NCBI GenBank assembly: GCA_024760905.1
Contig: JALRMN010000028.1
Location: 155,001-219,000, forward strand
DNA: 64,000 bases
Direction of reading: 5' to 3'
DNA from: Plotosus lineatus
Lineage: Eukaryota > Chordata > Actinopteri > Siluriformes > Plotosidae
Shown here: positions 45,732 to 57,400 of the stretch, in pieces
How the letters are laid out: every line of letters begins with the position of its first letter
Numbering within the stretch: position 1 is the stretch's first letter
Program-made: the position numbers and the translations under genes
Notes under the pieces: model-generated
What the model was told of the DNA's origin: nothing
The model's database searches: none
What the model saw: the letters and a program-made list of their open reading frames with translations, nothing else

Positions 45732-45995
45732 CTTTAGTTTGATTAAAGATCTGCATTGCTGCCTTCAGACTGATTTTGAGGTGGTGCTGATGATCCTGTA
45801 TATGATCTTTTGTGCTACAGTAATGTTTATAATCAGCAGTGATGTTCTGTATCCACTCTGTCTGAGATTTCAGTTCCTTTTGGCTGCTGTCATAATACAG
45901 AACCGGCACTTCATCCACCAGACCAACAGCAATGAACTCTGGGAGATTTCCTCCTGGCGTGACGGCAGTGTAGAGATACTGCAGAGCATGTGTGA
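45732..45995 (-). CDS. MHC class I gene 2, alpha1 exon
   Basis: Acceptor ACTTTTACAG|TC and donor AAAG|GTAATG, both phase 1; 88 residues. VTHALQYLYTAVTPGG and PEFIAVGLVDEVPVLYYDS are hallmarks of the fish U-type alpha1 strand region, and TEWIQNITADYKHYC begins the helix. The exon ends IFNQTKG, keeping the conserved N-glycosylation site at the end of alpha1. An additional Cys lies in the helix. Its phase fits exon 1 at 57,334-57,400. No break is seen. Confidence 0.9.
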
Positions 45996-46099
45996 CTGTA
46001 AAAGTTCACAAAAATGTTTCAGTAAATCATCATATTATATATAAACACTGATCAGCTATTACATTAAAACCACTTACAGTTAATAACAATTAGTACGTA

Positions 46100-49000
46100 T
46101 ATAATATCCAGGACATAGTTAACAACAAGATGGCGGCCGTGAGGCTCGCCCCGGCACAAGCTCTGCTTCTATGTCTTGCACTTTTGTCAATGTTTTATGT
46201 TAAAAAGTCGGAATGTCTTCTCACATACACTCGTTGGGAGTTACTATCCCTCAGAGCTAACTCAGCAGCGACTGTTTCATCCATGATCTCATCGCTACCT
46301 GCGGAAATTCTAGAAATGAACAACTCATCTGGATATCCGACCTCCTGGCGATGCAAGCGAGACAGGAGGAAGCGACGAGCCGGCATCCTTTCCAGGTTCA
46401 GGAGGCAGCCGTACCGGCCACCTTTACCAGCTCTGCTGCTGACAAACGTGAGATCTATTAGAAATAAAATTGACGAACTCTTCCTTCTTCTCCAAAATAA
46501 GAAGGATTACAAAGACTGTTCTGCCATCTGCCTGACCAAGACCTGGCTCGACCACACCGTGCCAGACCAGGCGGTAACCCCGCCTGGCTTCTCACTCTAC
46601 CGTGCCGACAGGTCAGCCAAGCTATCTACAAAAACTAAAGGTGGTGGAATTTGTTTTTTGATTAACCAACGCTGGTGTAGCAACACGATTGTATTAAACA
46701 CTACTTGTTCACCACAATTGGAATACATCAGCGTGAAATGCAGACCCGCCTATCTCCCGAGAGAATTTGCCTCCCTTATACTGATTGGCGTTTACATCCC
46801 GCCATCGGCTGACGCCAACTTCGCCATCACGGAGCTTGCAACCTACATATCAACCGTTGAAAACTCTCATCCCGACGCAGTAGTCACTGTGCTCGGTGAC
46901 TTTAATCATACCAACTTGTCCACCGAACTCCCCAATTATATTCAACAGGTCACATGTCCTAGCAGAGGCACGAACACACTGGACCATTGCTACGTTGCCA
47001 TCAGTGATGCTTACCGAGCTTTCCCAGGGGCTCCGCTCAGAACGTCCGACCACGCCATGCTGCTCCTCATCCCGAAATACAAACAAAAACTTAAATCCAC
47101 AAACTCCACATCCAAAACAGTTAAGTCCTGGTCCAAGGCAGCCGTTGAGACTTTGAGAGGCTGCTTTGAATGCACTGATTGGGATGTATTCAGTGCATGT
47201 GAGAACTGCCTCGACATGCTCACGGACGTGGTGACATCATACATCAACTTCTGCGTGGATCTGTGTATCCCAACAAAAACTGTGGAGGCATACAGTAATA
47301 ACAAACCTTGGTTTACAAAAGATATCTTACTCATACGCAAGAAAAAGAACTCTGCTTTCCTCAGTGGAGACAAGGAGTCATACACCACTGCCAAATATCA
47401 ATTGAGGTCTGCAATCAGAAAAGCTAAATCTAACTATGCAATAAAGCTGGAACATCAGATCACATCAAACAATACCCGATATGTATGGAAAAAAACTAAA
47501 GGACATGACTGATTACAAAAAAACCCTCCATTTGATGGGACATTGATATGGACCTTCCAAACACACTCAATGAGTTCTATGGGAGGTTTGAACAGTCCAC
47601 AGTCCCCCCTTATCCCCTCCCTCACCCCCTCCCACACCCCTAATTTCACATCCAGGAGGAAGAGGTCAGGAACATCTTTCAGAAAAATAACAAGAGGAAA
47701 GCAGCTGGCCCAGACGGGATCACCCCTGCTGTTCTTAAGTACTGTGCAGCTCAACTGGCCCCAATATTCACCTCCATCTTTAATACGTCCCTCCGCCACT
47801 GTACAGTTCCACTGTGTTTCAAGGTTTCATCCATAATCCCTGTCCCAAAATCATCAAAGATCTCATGTCTCAACGACTACAGACCAATCGCCCTAACATC
47901 CGTGGTCAAGAAGTCGTTTGAACGCATCATCCTTAATCATCTGAAGGCATCCACTACCCCCCCTGCTCGACCCTCATCAATTTGCTTACCATGCCAACAG
48001 GTCTGTTGAGGATGCCTTCAACCGGGCCCTCTACCACATATTACAGTACCTTGAGTCTCCTAACAGCTACGCCCGCATCCTTTTCATTGACTTCAGTTCT
48101 GCTTTTAACACAATAAACCTGGTCAACCTCTTCAATAAACTGACGGACATGAACATTGACCCCTGTCTACGCCATTGGTTATGGAGCTTCCTATGGAAAA
48201 GGCAACAAAGGGTTAAGATGGGTAACCTCTCATCTCGACCTCTGACCCTCAGCACAGGTGTCCCCCAGGGTTGTGTCCTCTCACCATGGCTTTTTTCTCT
48301 GTACACAAACCATATGACATCCCATCATAGTTCAGTTTCCATTTTTAAGTATGCAGACGACACTACTGTCATTGGACTCATAACTATGGATAATGAACAC
48401 CAGTACCGCCAAAAAGTAGCCCAAGCTGTCTCCTGGTGCCAAGAAAACAATCTCCAGCTCAACCCATCCAAAACACAGGAACTAATTATTGACTTCAGGC
48501 ACACAGCCTCACTCAAAACTCCCATTCACATCTCTAAAGAACCCAGAGCCATAACTGACTCTTTCAAATTTCTCAGCACTCACATTAACAATACACTAAA
48601 ATGGAACACTAACACAGACTACATTCACAAAAAAGTTCACCAAAGACTGTTTTTCCTGAGACAGCTCAAGAAATTCAGAGTGAAAACAGATCTCCTCCTC
48701 CGTTTCTCCTCCGCCATCATTGAGAGCACTCTCACCTCATCCATAACAGTTTGGTATGGCAGCCTACACAGCAACTCACAGAAGAAACTACAGCGCATTG
48801 TCACTAAATCATCCAGGATCATTGCCCCCCCCTCCATCAGTCCAATCAATTTATCATAAACACTCAATCTTAAGAGCACAAAAAATCACCTCTGATCCCT
48901 CTCACGCTGCCCATCATTTGTTTCAACCGCTGCCCTCTAGGAGGCGATATCGATCTCTACCCACCAGAACATCCCGTTTCAAGAACAGTTTTTTTTTTTC

Positions 49001-49260
49001 CCTACAGTCATAAGGACTCTGAACTCTTTGTACTGAATGTACATTACAGCCTTGTCTGTCTTTTTGTTGTCCGTTATTACTGTAGTTGTTATGGAAATGT
49101 TTGTAATCATTTGTTTTCATGTGTGCTGTCTTTGTTGTATGATGTGTGTTGTTAATGTCCTTTGTAACTTTTGTCATAGCCGAGTGCTGTACCGACAGCA
49201 AATTCCACCAACTTGGTTGTGTGGTCATTAATAAATAAATGAATGAATGAATGAATAAAG
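46100..49260 (+). mobile_element. L2/CR1-like LINE, nearly full length, in class I intron 1
   Basis: A 460-residue frame (46,130-47,512) has an APE endonuclease: LLTNVRSIRNKIDEL, GVYIPPSADANFAI, VLGDFNHTNL, LRTSDHAMLL. After a stop and frameshifts (47,512-48,060) comes RT with AAGPDGITPAVLK, DYRPIALTS, LFIDFSSAFNTI, VPQGCVLSPWLF and catalytic YADD near 48,353. The C-terminus ends at about 48,859 and a TGAATGAATGAA-type tail at 49,235-49,258. DFSSAFNTI marks the L2/CR1 group. It lies opposite to the class I gene. The start codon region reads CAAGATGGCGGCC (46,126-46,138), a YY1-type motif. Confidence 0.9.
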
Positions 49261-49664
49261 GACCGGTGTGACCCTGTGAGGGATTAAAACATATTTTAGG
49301 TGGATGATGCTTGAATCAAAGTGATGGACACTCAGTTTGTCACAGACAGCAAGTCGCAAACAGAACAAAATGTTCTTGAAAAGTAGAGCAAGGGATGGAA
49401 CTGAAAGCAAGTTACACCCTCCTGGATCATGTTGTTCCTGAATAAATTGTTTTTACACAGGTAGTTGGGCCAGGGTGACTTTTTCCGGGTCCACGTTGCT
49501 CCAACACAGGGATCCGTGGGAAAGGTTTCTTGAGTTAAAAATAATTCACCAATAATTCTGTCTCAACTTTACCATCGCAGCTTTTTAATAACACTTTAAA
49601 CACCGCCATTTTGTAGATGTGTTGATTTATTTATTTATTTTTGTGTGTGTGGGGTTTACGTGCG

Positions 49665-49696
<32 letters not shown>

Positions 49697-49699
49697 CAT
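49261..49699. other. Intronic spacer with GT microsatellite
   Basis: No gene seen; (GT)n near 49,662-49,687. Confidence 0.4.
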
Positions 49700-50440
49700 C
49701 AGTGGTCCCTAAACGTTTTCCTGCGAGGGCCACGTGACTTTTCTGTTCTCTGATGGGGGTGGGATCAGTTTGTAACAGAAAAAGTGTGACGATTGCTGGG
49801 AGCCTAAATAAACATTTATTGTTTTCCAGAAAGCCACACATAACCAAATATTAATAAGCCTTTCCGGAACAAATTCAGGAAATAAATAACATGATTAATC
49901 AAATAAATAATCCAATAACCCTCTCTGGGATCTTCACAGAACAAAGTCCTATGGAACATGAACTTCCTGTTGTGCTGAGCACAATCTTCACAGGTAAGAG
50001 TTGAGCTTCAGTGCTTCTGGTGATTGTCCTCACCGACAGACTCACGGCAGTAAAGACGTCATTCTTCTCGGGACACGGCTCCTCCGTGACGTCATTCAGA
50101 CATTCCTTCCAACCTGTCCACCAGTTAAAGCTTCACCGCTGTTTGCTATCAGGAGAGCGACCCGAAAGCTGCCCGACCGAATGACCTGCTGGGCTTCCAG
50201 TCCAAATGCATTCTGCTGAGCTAACGGTCCACTTTGTCGCGTTGAGGGCTTTCTGTTCGGATTTGGCCTTGGAAGCGATCAGACTGGTCTGTGTGACGGG
50301 ATTCAGGGTATCGGTGCAGATTTGATTCTCTGAATACCGCCACCGCCTCTGGACTGAACACAAACAGCCTTTTCTTTACATTGAACAGGAAAATAATCGT
50401 CTGTCCACTGCAGGTTAAATACATTCTAAATCAATTTTCC
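49700..50440 (-). mobile_element. hAT-like DNA transposon relic
   Basis: Begins CAGTGGTCCCTAAACG, close to the CAGTGGTCCCCAAC terminal repeat of Charlie/Zaphod-type hAT elements, followed by CTGCGAGGGCCACGTGACTT. Near 50,250-50,420 the minus strand encodes a BED-like N-terminus (VFRESNLHRYPESRHTDQSDRFQG), as in hAT-derived proteins. The catalytic domain is missing and the other terminal repeat was not found. Confidence 0.6.
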
Positions 50441-50880
50441 TCTTCCAATATAAATACACCGGAAACACACTGTGTAATGCATTGCATTGTGTCATATGGA
50501 ATCTGCATCAACAGCCTGGTACAGTGCTCGATCCAAAACTTTCAAAAACAATTTACAAACTGTACAGACTAAAGCGCTCAGGTTTAGATCTAATGGGGCC
50601 TGGAACACATGTAGGATATGACGAATTAAACAAAATAAAATAATACAAGACAGAGTATGCATGGTTTTTATCTTCCAAATCTTAAAAATGCACTTTCAAA
50701 TACTTTTTTATATTCAGGGAATAAAAGACTGGAACAGTCTGCCTCCGAATGTTCAGTCAAGTTCATCTTTTCAAAAAATCAGTAAAAAAAAAAAAAATTA
50801 AGATAATAAAAGCAGAGAAGAGTATGAGTCTTCATTTCTATTTGCAGAACTTAATAAGTGACGATCATGGAACTCGGTTT
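50441..50880. other. Unassigned intronic sequence
   Basis: AT-rich with an A-run at 50,785-50,797. No domain or repeat identified. Confidence 0.4.
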
Positions 50881-50884
50881 TCTT

Positions 50885-52205
50885 CTTTTCCATTCGGCTT
50901 TTCCCTTCAGGGGTCGCCACAGCGAATCATCTGCCTCCATCTCACCCTATCCTTTGCATCTTCTTCTCTTACACCAACAACCTTCATGTCCTCCTTCACC
51001 ACATCCATGAATCATCTCTTTTTATCTTCCTCTCGGCCTTCTGCCTGGTAGTTCCAGCCTCAGCATCCTATTACCAATATACTCACTATCCCTCCTCTGT
51101 ATCCCTCCTCTTGGACTCCTAGATGTCCAAACCATCTCAATCTAGCTTCTCTGACTTTGTCTCCAAAACATCTTCCATGTGCTGTCCCTCTGATGTGCTC
51201 ATTCCTAATCCTATCCATCCTCGTTACTCCCAAAGAGAACCTCAACATTTTCATCTCTGCTACCTCCAGCTCTGCCTCCTGTCTTTTCCCCAGGGCCAGT
51301 GTTTGGCCTTTGACACCACTACCTTTGCCTTACGCTATGTCTCCCTGTACTCCTGTTTACCCTCTTCGGTTCTCTCAATGTCCCACCTCTTCTTAGCTAA
51401 CCTCTTCCTTTGTACACACTCCTGCACTTCCTCATTCCACCACCAAGTCTCCTTATCTACTTTCCTTCCAGATGACACACCAAGTATTCTCCTACCTGTC
51501 TCCCTGATCACATTAGCTGTAGTTGTCCAGTCATCTGGAAGCACTTCCTGACCACCCAAAGCCTGTTTCAACTCCTCCTTGAAGACAACCCGACACTCTT
51601 CCTTTTTCAGCTTCCACCACTTCTGCTCTACCTTTGCCTTCTTCACCTTTCTCACCATCAGCATCATCTTGCACATCACCATCCTATGCTGTTTGGCAAC
51701 ACTCTCACCCACCACTACTTTGCAGTCACTGACTTCCTTCAAATTACATCGCCTGCACAAGATGTAGTCTACCTGTGTGCTCCTACCTCCGCTTTTATAA
51801 GTCACCCTATGCTCCTGTCTCTTCTGGAAGAAAGTATTTACCACAGCCATTTCCATCTTTTTTGCAAAATCTATCAACATCTGTCCTTCTGTGTTCCTGT
51901 CCTAGATAACTAACTTGCCCATCACTTCCTTGTCCCCTATGTTGCTTGCACCAACATGTCCATTGAAGTCTGCGCCAATGACCACTCTTTCACCTCTGGG
52001 GGTATTCTGCATCACTTCATCTAACTCACTCCAGAATCTCTCCTTCTCTTCTCACTCACATCCTGTCTGTGGAGCATAAGCACTAACAACATTGAACATC
52101 ACGCCTTCAATTTCTAGCTTGAGACTCATCACTCTGTCTGGCACTCTTTTCACTTCTAGAACATTCCTGACAAACTCCTCCTTCAAGTTGACTCCGACTC
52201 CATTT
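50885..52205 (-). mobile_element. RTE-like LINE with large internal deletion
   Basis: On the minus strand an endonuclease C-terminal part (MLIDFAKKMEMAVVNTFFQ, RVTYKSGGRSTQVDYILCRR, 51,335-51,880) joins the extreme C-terminus (KMLRFSLGVTRMDRIRNEHIRGTAH, 51,060-51,254). The whole RT core is missing. The tail CGACCCCTGAAGGGAAAAGC (as complement) is at about 50,905. A SINE begins directly beyond its 5' end. Confidence 0.8.
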
Positions 52206-52212
52206 CTCTTCA

Positions 52213-52420
52213 AAGGCCGGCCATGTCTCTGACTGTCTATGGTGAGAGATTCGTGTGAAGACCTTCGTGTAGAGAAACTGTAAAGCCGTCAGTGTTTCTG
52301 TCCCTTGTTTAAGGTTTGTGTCAGGAACAGCATCCGGCGTAAAAACCTCCCAATTCAAACATGCCAATCATTCTCTGTGGCGACTCTGATAAAGGGAAAA
52401 GCCAAAAGGAAATCTCTCCT
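52213..52420 (+). mobile_element. SINE (tail type A), head missing
   Basis: AAAGGCCGGCCATGTCTCTG, TAAAGCCGTCAGTG, CTCTGTGGCGACTCTG to GCCAAAAGGAAATCTC. Sequence after it (GGTGTAAGCTTTGGACAAAT near 52,663) also follows the copies at 24.1 and 54.6 kb, so this piece is part of the same older repeat block. Confidence 0.8.
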
Positions 52421-52739
52421 TGATTTCAACTACACTTATACAGGGTATTTATTTATTTATTATTTTATTTATTATATTTGTTATTCTACATTTGTATAAC
52501 TAGTTGTTACCAAATCTTTATTTTATATATTATCTATTCATGTTCTTATCTAGTCTTGTTATTTTATTTTTATATACTTTATATTTTATTTGGTTTTCTA
52601 TACTTGACTACCTCATTTTATATCAGAAATGCAAACAATTTATCAGTTTACTTTATTTATTTGGTGTAAGCTTTGGACAAATAATTTTTGCTTTTTATGC
52701 CATCATTTCTTGTTCTATTTTCTGGGTTAGATCAAGTTT

Positions 52740-53156
52740 AAGCTGGTCTATTTGTGGTTTAACCTGAGTTTCTAGCTCCATTGTGACAACTAGCTTGACT
52801 GGATTTACCAGTTTTTGTTCTCGTCCTACCAGTCTGTCCATTGTTTCATTTTTGTTCGGCTAACACGTCTTGTATTGAAGGAGCCCTACGACATTCAGAA
52901 CATTTAATGTCTAATGCCTCCAGATAATTTTCATTTGCTCGGCAGTTGTACACTGCCTCTGGGATCTTTAGACAACTTATGCAAACCCAGTGCAGACTAT
53001 GGCCTTATCATTAGCCCCGATTATGCAGCTACATGTTGCACACAGGCAATCTTGGTCATGTTTTTCTACTTCCTGCATTTCTTTTCCTAAAGTTTTCTTC
53101 GATTTATTTCCTCTCGCTACCCTCTTGGGCTTCTCCTCATCCTTACTGAGTGGCAT
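52740..53156 (-). pseudogene. PHD-finger-like protein relic, probably retroelement ORF1
   Basis: ATG at 53,154-53,156 (MPLSKDEEKPKRV), a basic stretch, then CLCATCSCIIGANDKAIVC. After a frameshift another frame reads CLKIPEAVYNC and KCSECRRAPSIQD. This Cys pattern is PHD-like, as in ORF1 proteins of some fish LINEs. The frameshift and later stops make it non-functional. Confidence 0.45.
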
Positions 53157-53199
53157 GTCTCAACCTAACTGTCCAACCCTAAACTAGCTGTAAGACAAG

Positions 53200-53690
53200 A
53201 TAACCAATCCCCAACTTGGTCTTCAATACAAAGTATAGTATACTGTAATATCTATTAACAAATTAGCCGAGCCAGCCAAATCCTTGTATGATAATTAACT
53301 GGAACACTATCACTATTTACTCTATCAAATTGGCAATTACAATAATTCATCACAAGTTACTGACCTGTTCCTTTTTCAGCCGGCCCCAACTGATACTACC
53401 TGTACACATAACTGTCAACCCTAGGCCGTTGGCGATCTTACAAATGGCTACTTATGCCCTTACAAAATAGCAACTAATCTTACGCGTCTTATTATCGCGT
53501 GCAATATGAAACAAAAATTAAACTCTATTTTTAATATAATATGTATTTATTGGTAATGTTGTAACATATAACCTGGTGCAATCAAATAAAAGAGTAATAT
53601 CTTCAGCTGCATGATTAAGAAAATTTAACAGTAATCTTTATTATAACTATATGTAGCACTTTTGGCACTTTCAATCATTTCTTTTGATGG
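53200..53690. other. AT-rich intronic spacer
   Basis: No coding or repeat signal recognised. Confidence 0.35.
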
Positions 53691-53699
53691 CTTCACTTC

Positions 53700-54299
53700 A
53701 TGGCACTTGAGCTCGCAATTAAGTTTGACTTGAATGATGGCGGAAGTGAAAGTGCGGTCACGTGGTCGGAAAGAGCAGACGATAGCAGACGATAAACGCA
53801 ACGCGCGATTCTCGCGAGAAAACGGCTACAGACCAATTCGGCGTATCGTCTCTTTACCGAAACGGTGACACAAAAAACGGAGTTAAAAAAAAAAGACGAA
53901 GGAAAAACGTACAGATTTCGGACGTACGGCGTACACATTTAAAAATCAGTGCTCACTTGTACAAATTACGCCAAAACCGTACAACTTGACAGGTATGTGT
54001 ACACTAATATTTCGGTTTATTTTTGCATGTATGGTCCTGTATCTATCAATATCTGTATGTTAACATTACAATTTAATTTTGTTTAAAGAGAGAGAGAGAG
54101 AGAAAAAACGAATTCTTGCACGAGGCCCGAATTCAATAATGCTGCCCACCTCCTTACCTCCTCCTTTCTTGTTTGTCTGTTTTAGTGGAGTTTTACTTCG
54201 GAAATTTTGACGCTTTGAATGGCGGTCCGAATCAACGAGTTGTTCAGGACAGAGGACACGGAAAGTGATGACAGCGAGCCACAATCAGCAGGCGGCTGA
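53700..54299 (+). promoter_or_regulatory. CpG-rich promoter-like segment with a candidate spliced leader and short ORF
   Basis: 53,720-53,830 has GATGGCGGAAGTG (YY1/ETS-like), GTCACGTGG (E-box) and the palindrome TTCTCGCGAGAA (53,809-53,820), all known elements of CpG-rich promoters. A good donor CAG|GTATGT at 53,993 and acceptor with a long pyrimidine tract ending TTTTAG at 54,185 define a possible 193-bp intron. ATG at 54,219 opens 26 codons (MAVRINELFRTEDTESDD...) ending at 54,299. No gene is recognised; it may be the 5' end of a truncated retrocopy or mobile element. Confidence 0.4.
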
Positions 54300-54339
54300 G
54301 TTTAGAAAACGTGTCTTGTGGATTTCAGCAGCACCCGTC

Positions 54340-54650
54340 TCTCCACAAGGATGTCACTGTCCCCCCAGTGCAGTTAACTGGGTTATCAAGGGCCGGCCGC
54401 GTCTCTGACTGTCCCCCCAGTGCAGTTACCTGGGTTATCAAAGGCCGGCCGTGTCTCTGACTGTCTGTGGTGAGAGGTTCATGTGAAGACTTTCATGTAG
54501 AGGAACTGTAAAGCCGTCAGTGTTTCTGTCCCTTGTTAAAGGTTTGTGTCAGAAACAGCATCCGGCGTAAAAACCTCCCAAATCAAACATGCCAATCATT
54601 CTCTGTGGTGACTCTGATAAAGGGAAAAGCCGAAAGGAAAGGAAATCTCT
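54340..54650 (+). mobile_element. SINE (tail type A) with duplicated body
   Basis: The body GGGTTATCAA(G/A)GGCCGGCC occurs twice (about 54,370-54,400 and 54,425-54,455), as in the paralogous copy at 23.76 kb. Ends GCCGAAAGGAAAGG. Head lost. Confidence 0.8.
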
Positions 54651-55153
54651 CATGTTGGTGTAAGTTGTACAAACAATTTTTGCTTTTCATGCCACCGGAG
54701 AAACAAAAAAAAATGATAAACTATTGTGAATGTTGAAATCAAATAAAAAAATCCATCAATCCATCACCTTTTCAGCATTACTGCATTCAGTTCTTTCAGA
54801 CAGGGCCGAGTCTCGGGTTTATTTCCTTGGTGTGGGCTGGGCGAAATGTGAAGGCTGGAGTTTGGGGACTTCTGACATACAGGCATGTGATTTTTTTTTT
54901 TCTCCCCGTCTAAAGTCGGAATTCCGCCTTTTTAATCTCCACATTTAAAAAAAATAAAAATAAATAAGTCTCCCAAGTCTCGCGATGGCACAGCATGTTT
55001 TCCTTTCTCCCGAGGACATTTGCATGCCAATGGAGACTGAAGTTTGAAAGATGTCTCTGATCGCGCACACACACACGCGCGCGGTCCTGGTGTGAGGTCA
55101 CAGCGCTGTATTCCCAGACACATCAGTGTGGTTTTCAGATCCCGGAGGTTGGA

Positions 55154-55315
55154 ATGATCACGGTGGAACAGTGCTTGTTGGTTCTATTCCCGGATGGTAA
55201 ACCGAGGCGCTGGAGAGGTTCGAATAATAGAAGTCGAAATCTTAAAATGCTTTTTCAGAAAATCGAATATGAGCTCAAAAGAGGAATTACACTAAATATT
55301 TATCCACCTGGAAAC
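55154..55315 (+). CDS. Unit B copy of the unrecognised conserved frame, split by SINE
   Basis: Same MITVEQCLLVLFPDG frame as at 27,132, open until the SINE at 55,316. After the SINE the protein-like sequence continues (SDTSLFAIRTQQ) to the inversion boundary. Only a few substitutions separate the copies. Confidence 0.35.
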
Positions 55316-55640
55316 GGGGCAGTGGTGGTCTAGTGGAATAGGGCGCTGGATCGCTGATCCAAAGGTTGGGGGTTCGTCCCACTCTCCACAAGGTTGTCAC
55401 TGTCCCCCCCAGTGCAGCTAACTGGGTTATCAAAGGCTGGTCATGTCTCTCACTGTCTATGGTGAGAGGTTCATGTAAAAGAACCATTGCTGACTTTCGT
55501 AAAGAGTCGCTGCAAAGTCGTCAGCGCGTTTCTATCCCTTGCTAAAAAGGGTTGTGACAGGAAGGGCATAAAAACCTCTGCCAAGTGAAACGCGGTGGCG
55601 ACTCCCGAGTAAAAGGGGAAAAGCCGAAAGGAAGACATAC
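55316..55640 (+). mobile_element. Full-length SINE (tail type A) with 18-bp target duplication
   Basis: Head GGGGCAGTGGTGGTCTAGTG, body and GCCGAAAGGAAG end. ATTTATCCACCTGGAAAC is present at 55,298-55,315 and again at 55,641-55,658. Unit A (27,289-27,306) carries the uninterrupted site. The insertion therefore followed the duplication, or was lost in A; the first is far more likely. Confidence 0.95.
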
Positions 55641-55708
55641 ATTTATCCACCTGGAAACAATCGTTCCGACACATCTCTGTTTGCTATCAGGACTCAGCAA
55701 AAGCTGAA

Positions 55709-55871
55709 CTGTAAAGGGATGGAAAAGGAGAAGACATTTTAATTGGCTGTTATTCAGACGAACGTTGGCCAATCAGAGTATGAGTTGTTTTCCGGTTAGT
55801 TGTGTTATGATCAGGTGTCACATTGGAAATTTTTACTCAGACCTTTAACAAGATCTGTGGATCAGGATAAC
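55709..55871. other. Segment inverted relative to unit A
   Basis: GTAAAGGGATGG ... GTGGATCAGGATAAC is the reverse complement of 27,346-27,508; flanks are collinear. Confidence 0.85.
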
Positions 55872-55879
55872 AATGCAAA

Positions 55880-56202
55880 ACAAAATGATTTCATCAGGAA
55901 TCTACTGAAAAGGGAAATGAAGCACAAAGACAGGTAACCAAGTAATGGCTGATGTAGACTGGCCCAGGTCACGTGACAGACGTGGCCCATTTCTCCCACA
56001 GCCCTCAGTGCAGGACACTGAGGAGAGACGCAGCGCTTTCCGATGCGACTCTGTTCTGGATCTGACGGGACTCACTGTGCAAACACAAATCTATTAGTTC
56101 TGGTTCTGATCAGATGGGATATATTATTGTTTCATTTCAGCTGTTTGGACATTTTCCACCACACCAGGAAACTCTCTCCTCACAGCCGGGCTGATTTTAT
56201 AC

Positions 56203-56234
<32 letters not shown>

Positions 56235-56271
56235 GATTATTATTATTATTATTACATTTATCACCATTTTT

Positions 56272-56305
<34 letters not shown>

Positions 56306-56575
56306 AGGACCCGCAGTTACGTATATTTTGGACTGTAATGGATATACTGTATATGGTTTGTATTTTTATGGTTCCACCCAAATGAGGATGGATTTCCTTT
56401 TGGTTCTGGTTCCTCTCAAAGTTTCTCAGAGTTTCTTCTTCACAACTACTGAGGGAGTTTCCTTCCACCGTGTTGTTCATGATGAACATGTCGGGCTCGT
56501 CGGAGAGGTTTAAGTTCTTTTATACTTTGTAAGCCCGACTCTCACTGTTTCACTTTTGTAACAATCTGAACTCTC
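55880..56575. other. Sequence missing from unit A
   Basis: No gene seen. Contains (ATT)n at 56,206-56,253 and (GATT)n at 56,274-56,305. The part 56,340-56,640 (GGTTCTGGTTCCTCTCAAAG, TAAAGCTGCTTTGGAACAAT) looks like a common fish interspersed repeat. Confidence 0.5.
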
Positions 56576-56726
56576 ACTGTTTTACTGTGTAAAGCTGCTT
56601 TGGAACAATCTCAACTGCAAAAACACTACACAAATAAAATTCTATTTATTTATTGATGGATGCACTGTGTTAATCCCTTTAAATATATAAATGTAAAATT
56701 GGCTCTGCATTTAAACCATTCGAGGT

Positions 56727-56728
<2 letters not shown>

Positions 56729-56780
<52 letters not shown>

Positions 56781-56785
56781 ACACC
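56729..56785. repeat. CA microsatellite
   Basis: (CA)n orthologous in place to 27,690. Confidence 0.95.
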
Positions 56786-56971
56786 CGCGCTGAACTACTA
56801 ACACATCATCACTAACACACAAGAGTAAAGTGAGAATAATAACTAAAATAATAACAATATCAATAATATTAACAATACTCAGATGTAATATATAATAATG
56901 AAACGATTACTTTTAATATTATAATACAATAGATAATAATATTCTTATAATACAATATATAATAATAAAAG

Positions 56972-57112
56972 TGGTGCCGGTGGCGCAGTGGTCCCATCCA
57001 GGACGAGTTGAACTCCTGGTCGCTTCATGCTGCGGAAACCGGGGATCAGCACCGGCCTGACCAGCCACTGGGCTCGGGGGTAAAAAACCCAAAGAACTTT
57101 CCCTTTACTTTT
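56972..57112 (+). mobile_element. Short SINE-like repeat (unit B copy)
   Basis: GTGCCGGTGGCGCAGTGGTC, ATGCTGCGGAAACCGGGG, CCACTGGGCTCGGGGG; paralogue of 27,897-28,015, which has lost the last part. Confidence 0.45.
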
Positions 57113-57333
57113 AACAGCATACAATTATTACTGATAATATTATAATATGATATATAATAATGATCCGATTACTTTTAACATGATAATATCATATAATAAT
57201 ACTGTAAAAATATTACTGTTCATATTGACCCACATATCTATCACACGGCTGTATATTATTTATAATGATTTAAATATGAATGTAAGAAAGTGTTTATTCG
57301 GTGAATAAATGTAGGTGATGTTTATAAACTCAC

Positions 57334-57400
57334 CTGTTGAAGAAGGAACAGGAAGTGTGAATAAAAGCAAAAGAGAATACACAGCACCGCCGTCCTCCAT
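57334..57400 (-). CDS. MHC class I gene 2, exon 1 (signal peptide)
   Basis: ATG at 57,398-57,400; 22 codons (MEDGGAVYSLLLLFTL...) plus one base, with donor G|GTGAGT. The core is a typical signal peptide for entry to the endoplasmic reticulum. The phase-1 end joins the phase-1 alpha1 exon at 45,995, the next class I exon downstream on this strand, giving an 11.3-kb intron 1. Assignment to gene 2 rests on order and phase, not on transcript data. Confidence 0.75.
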
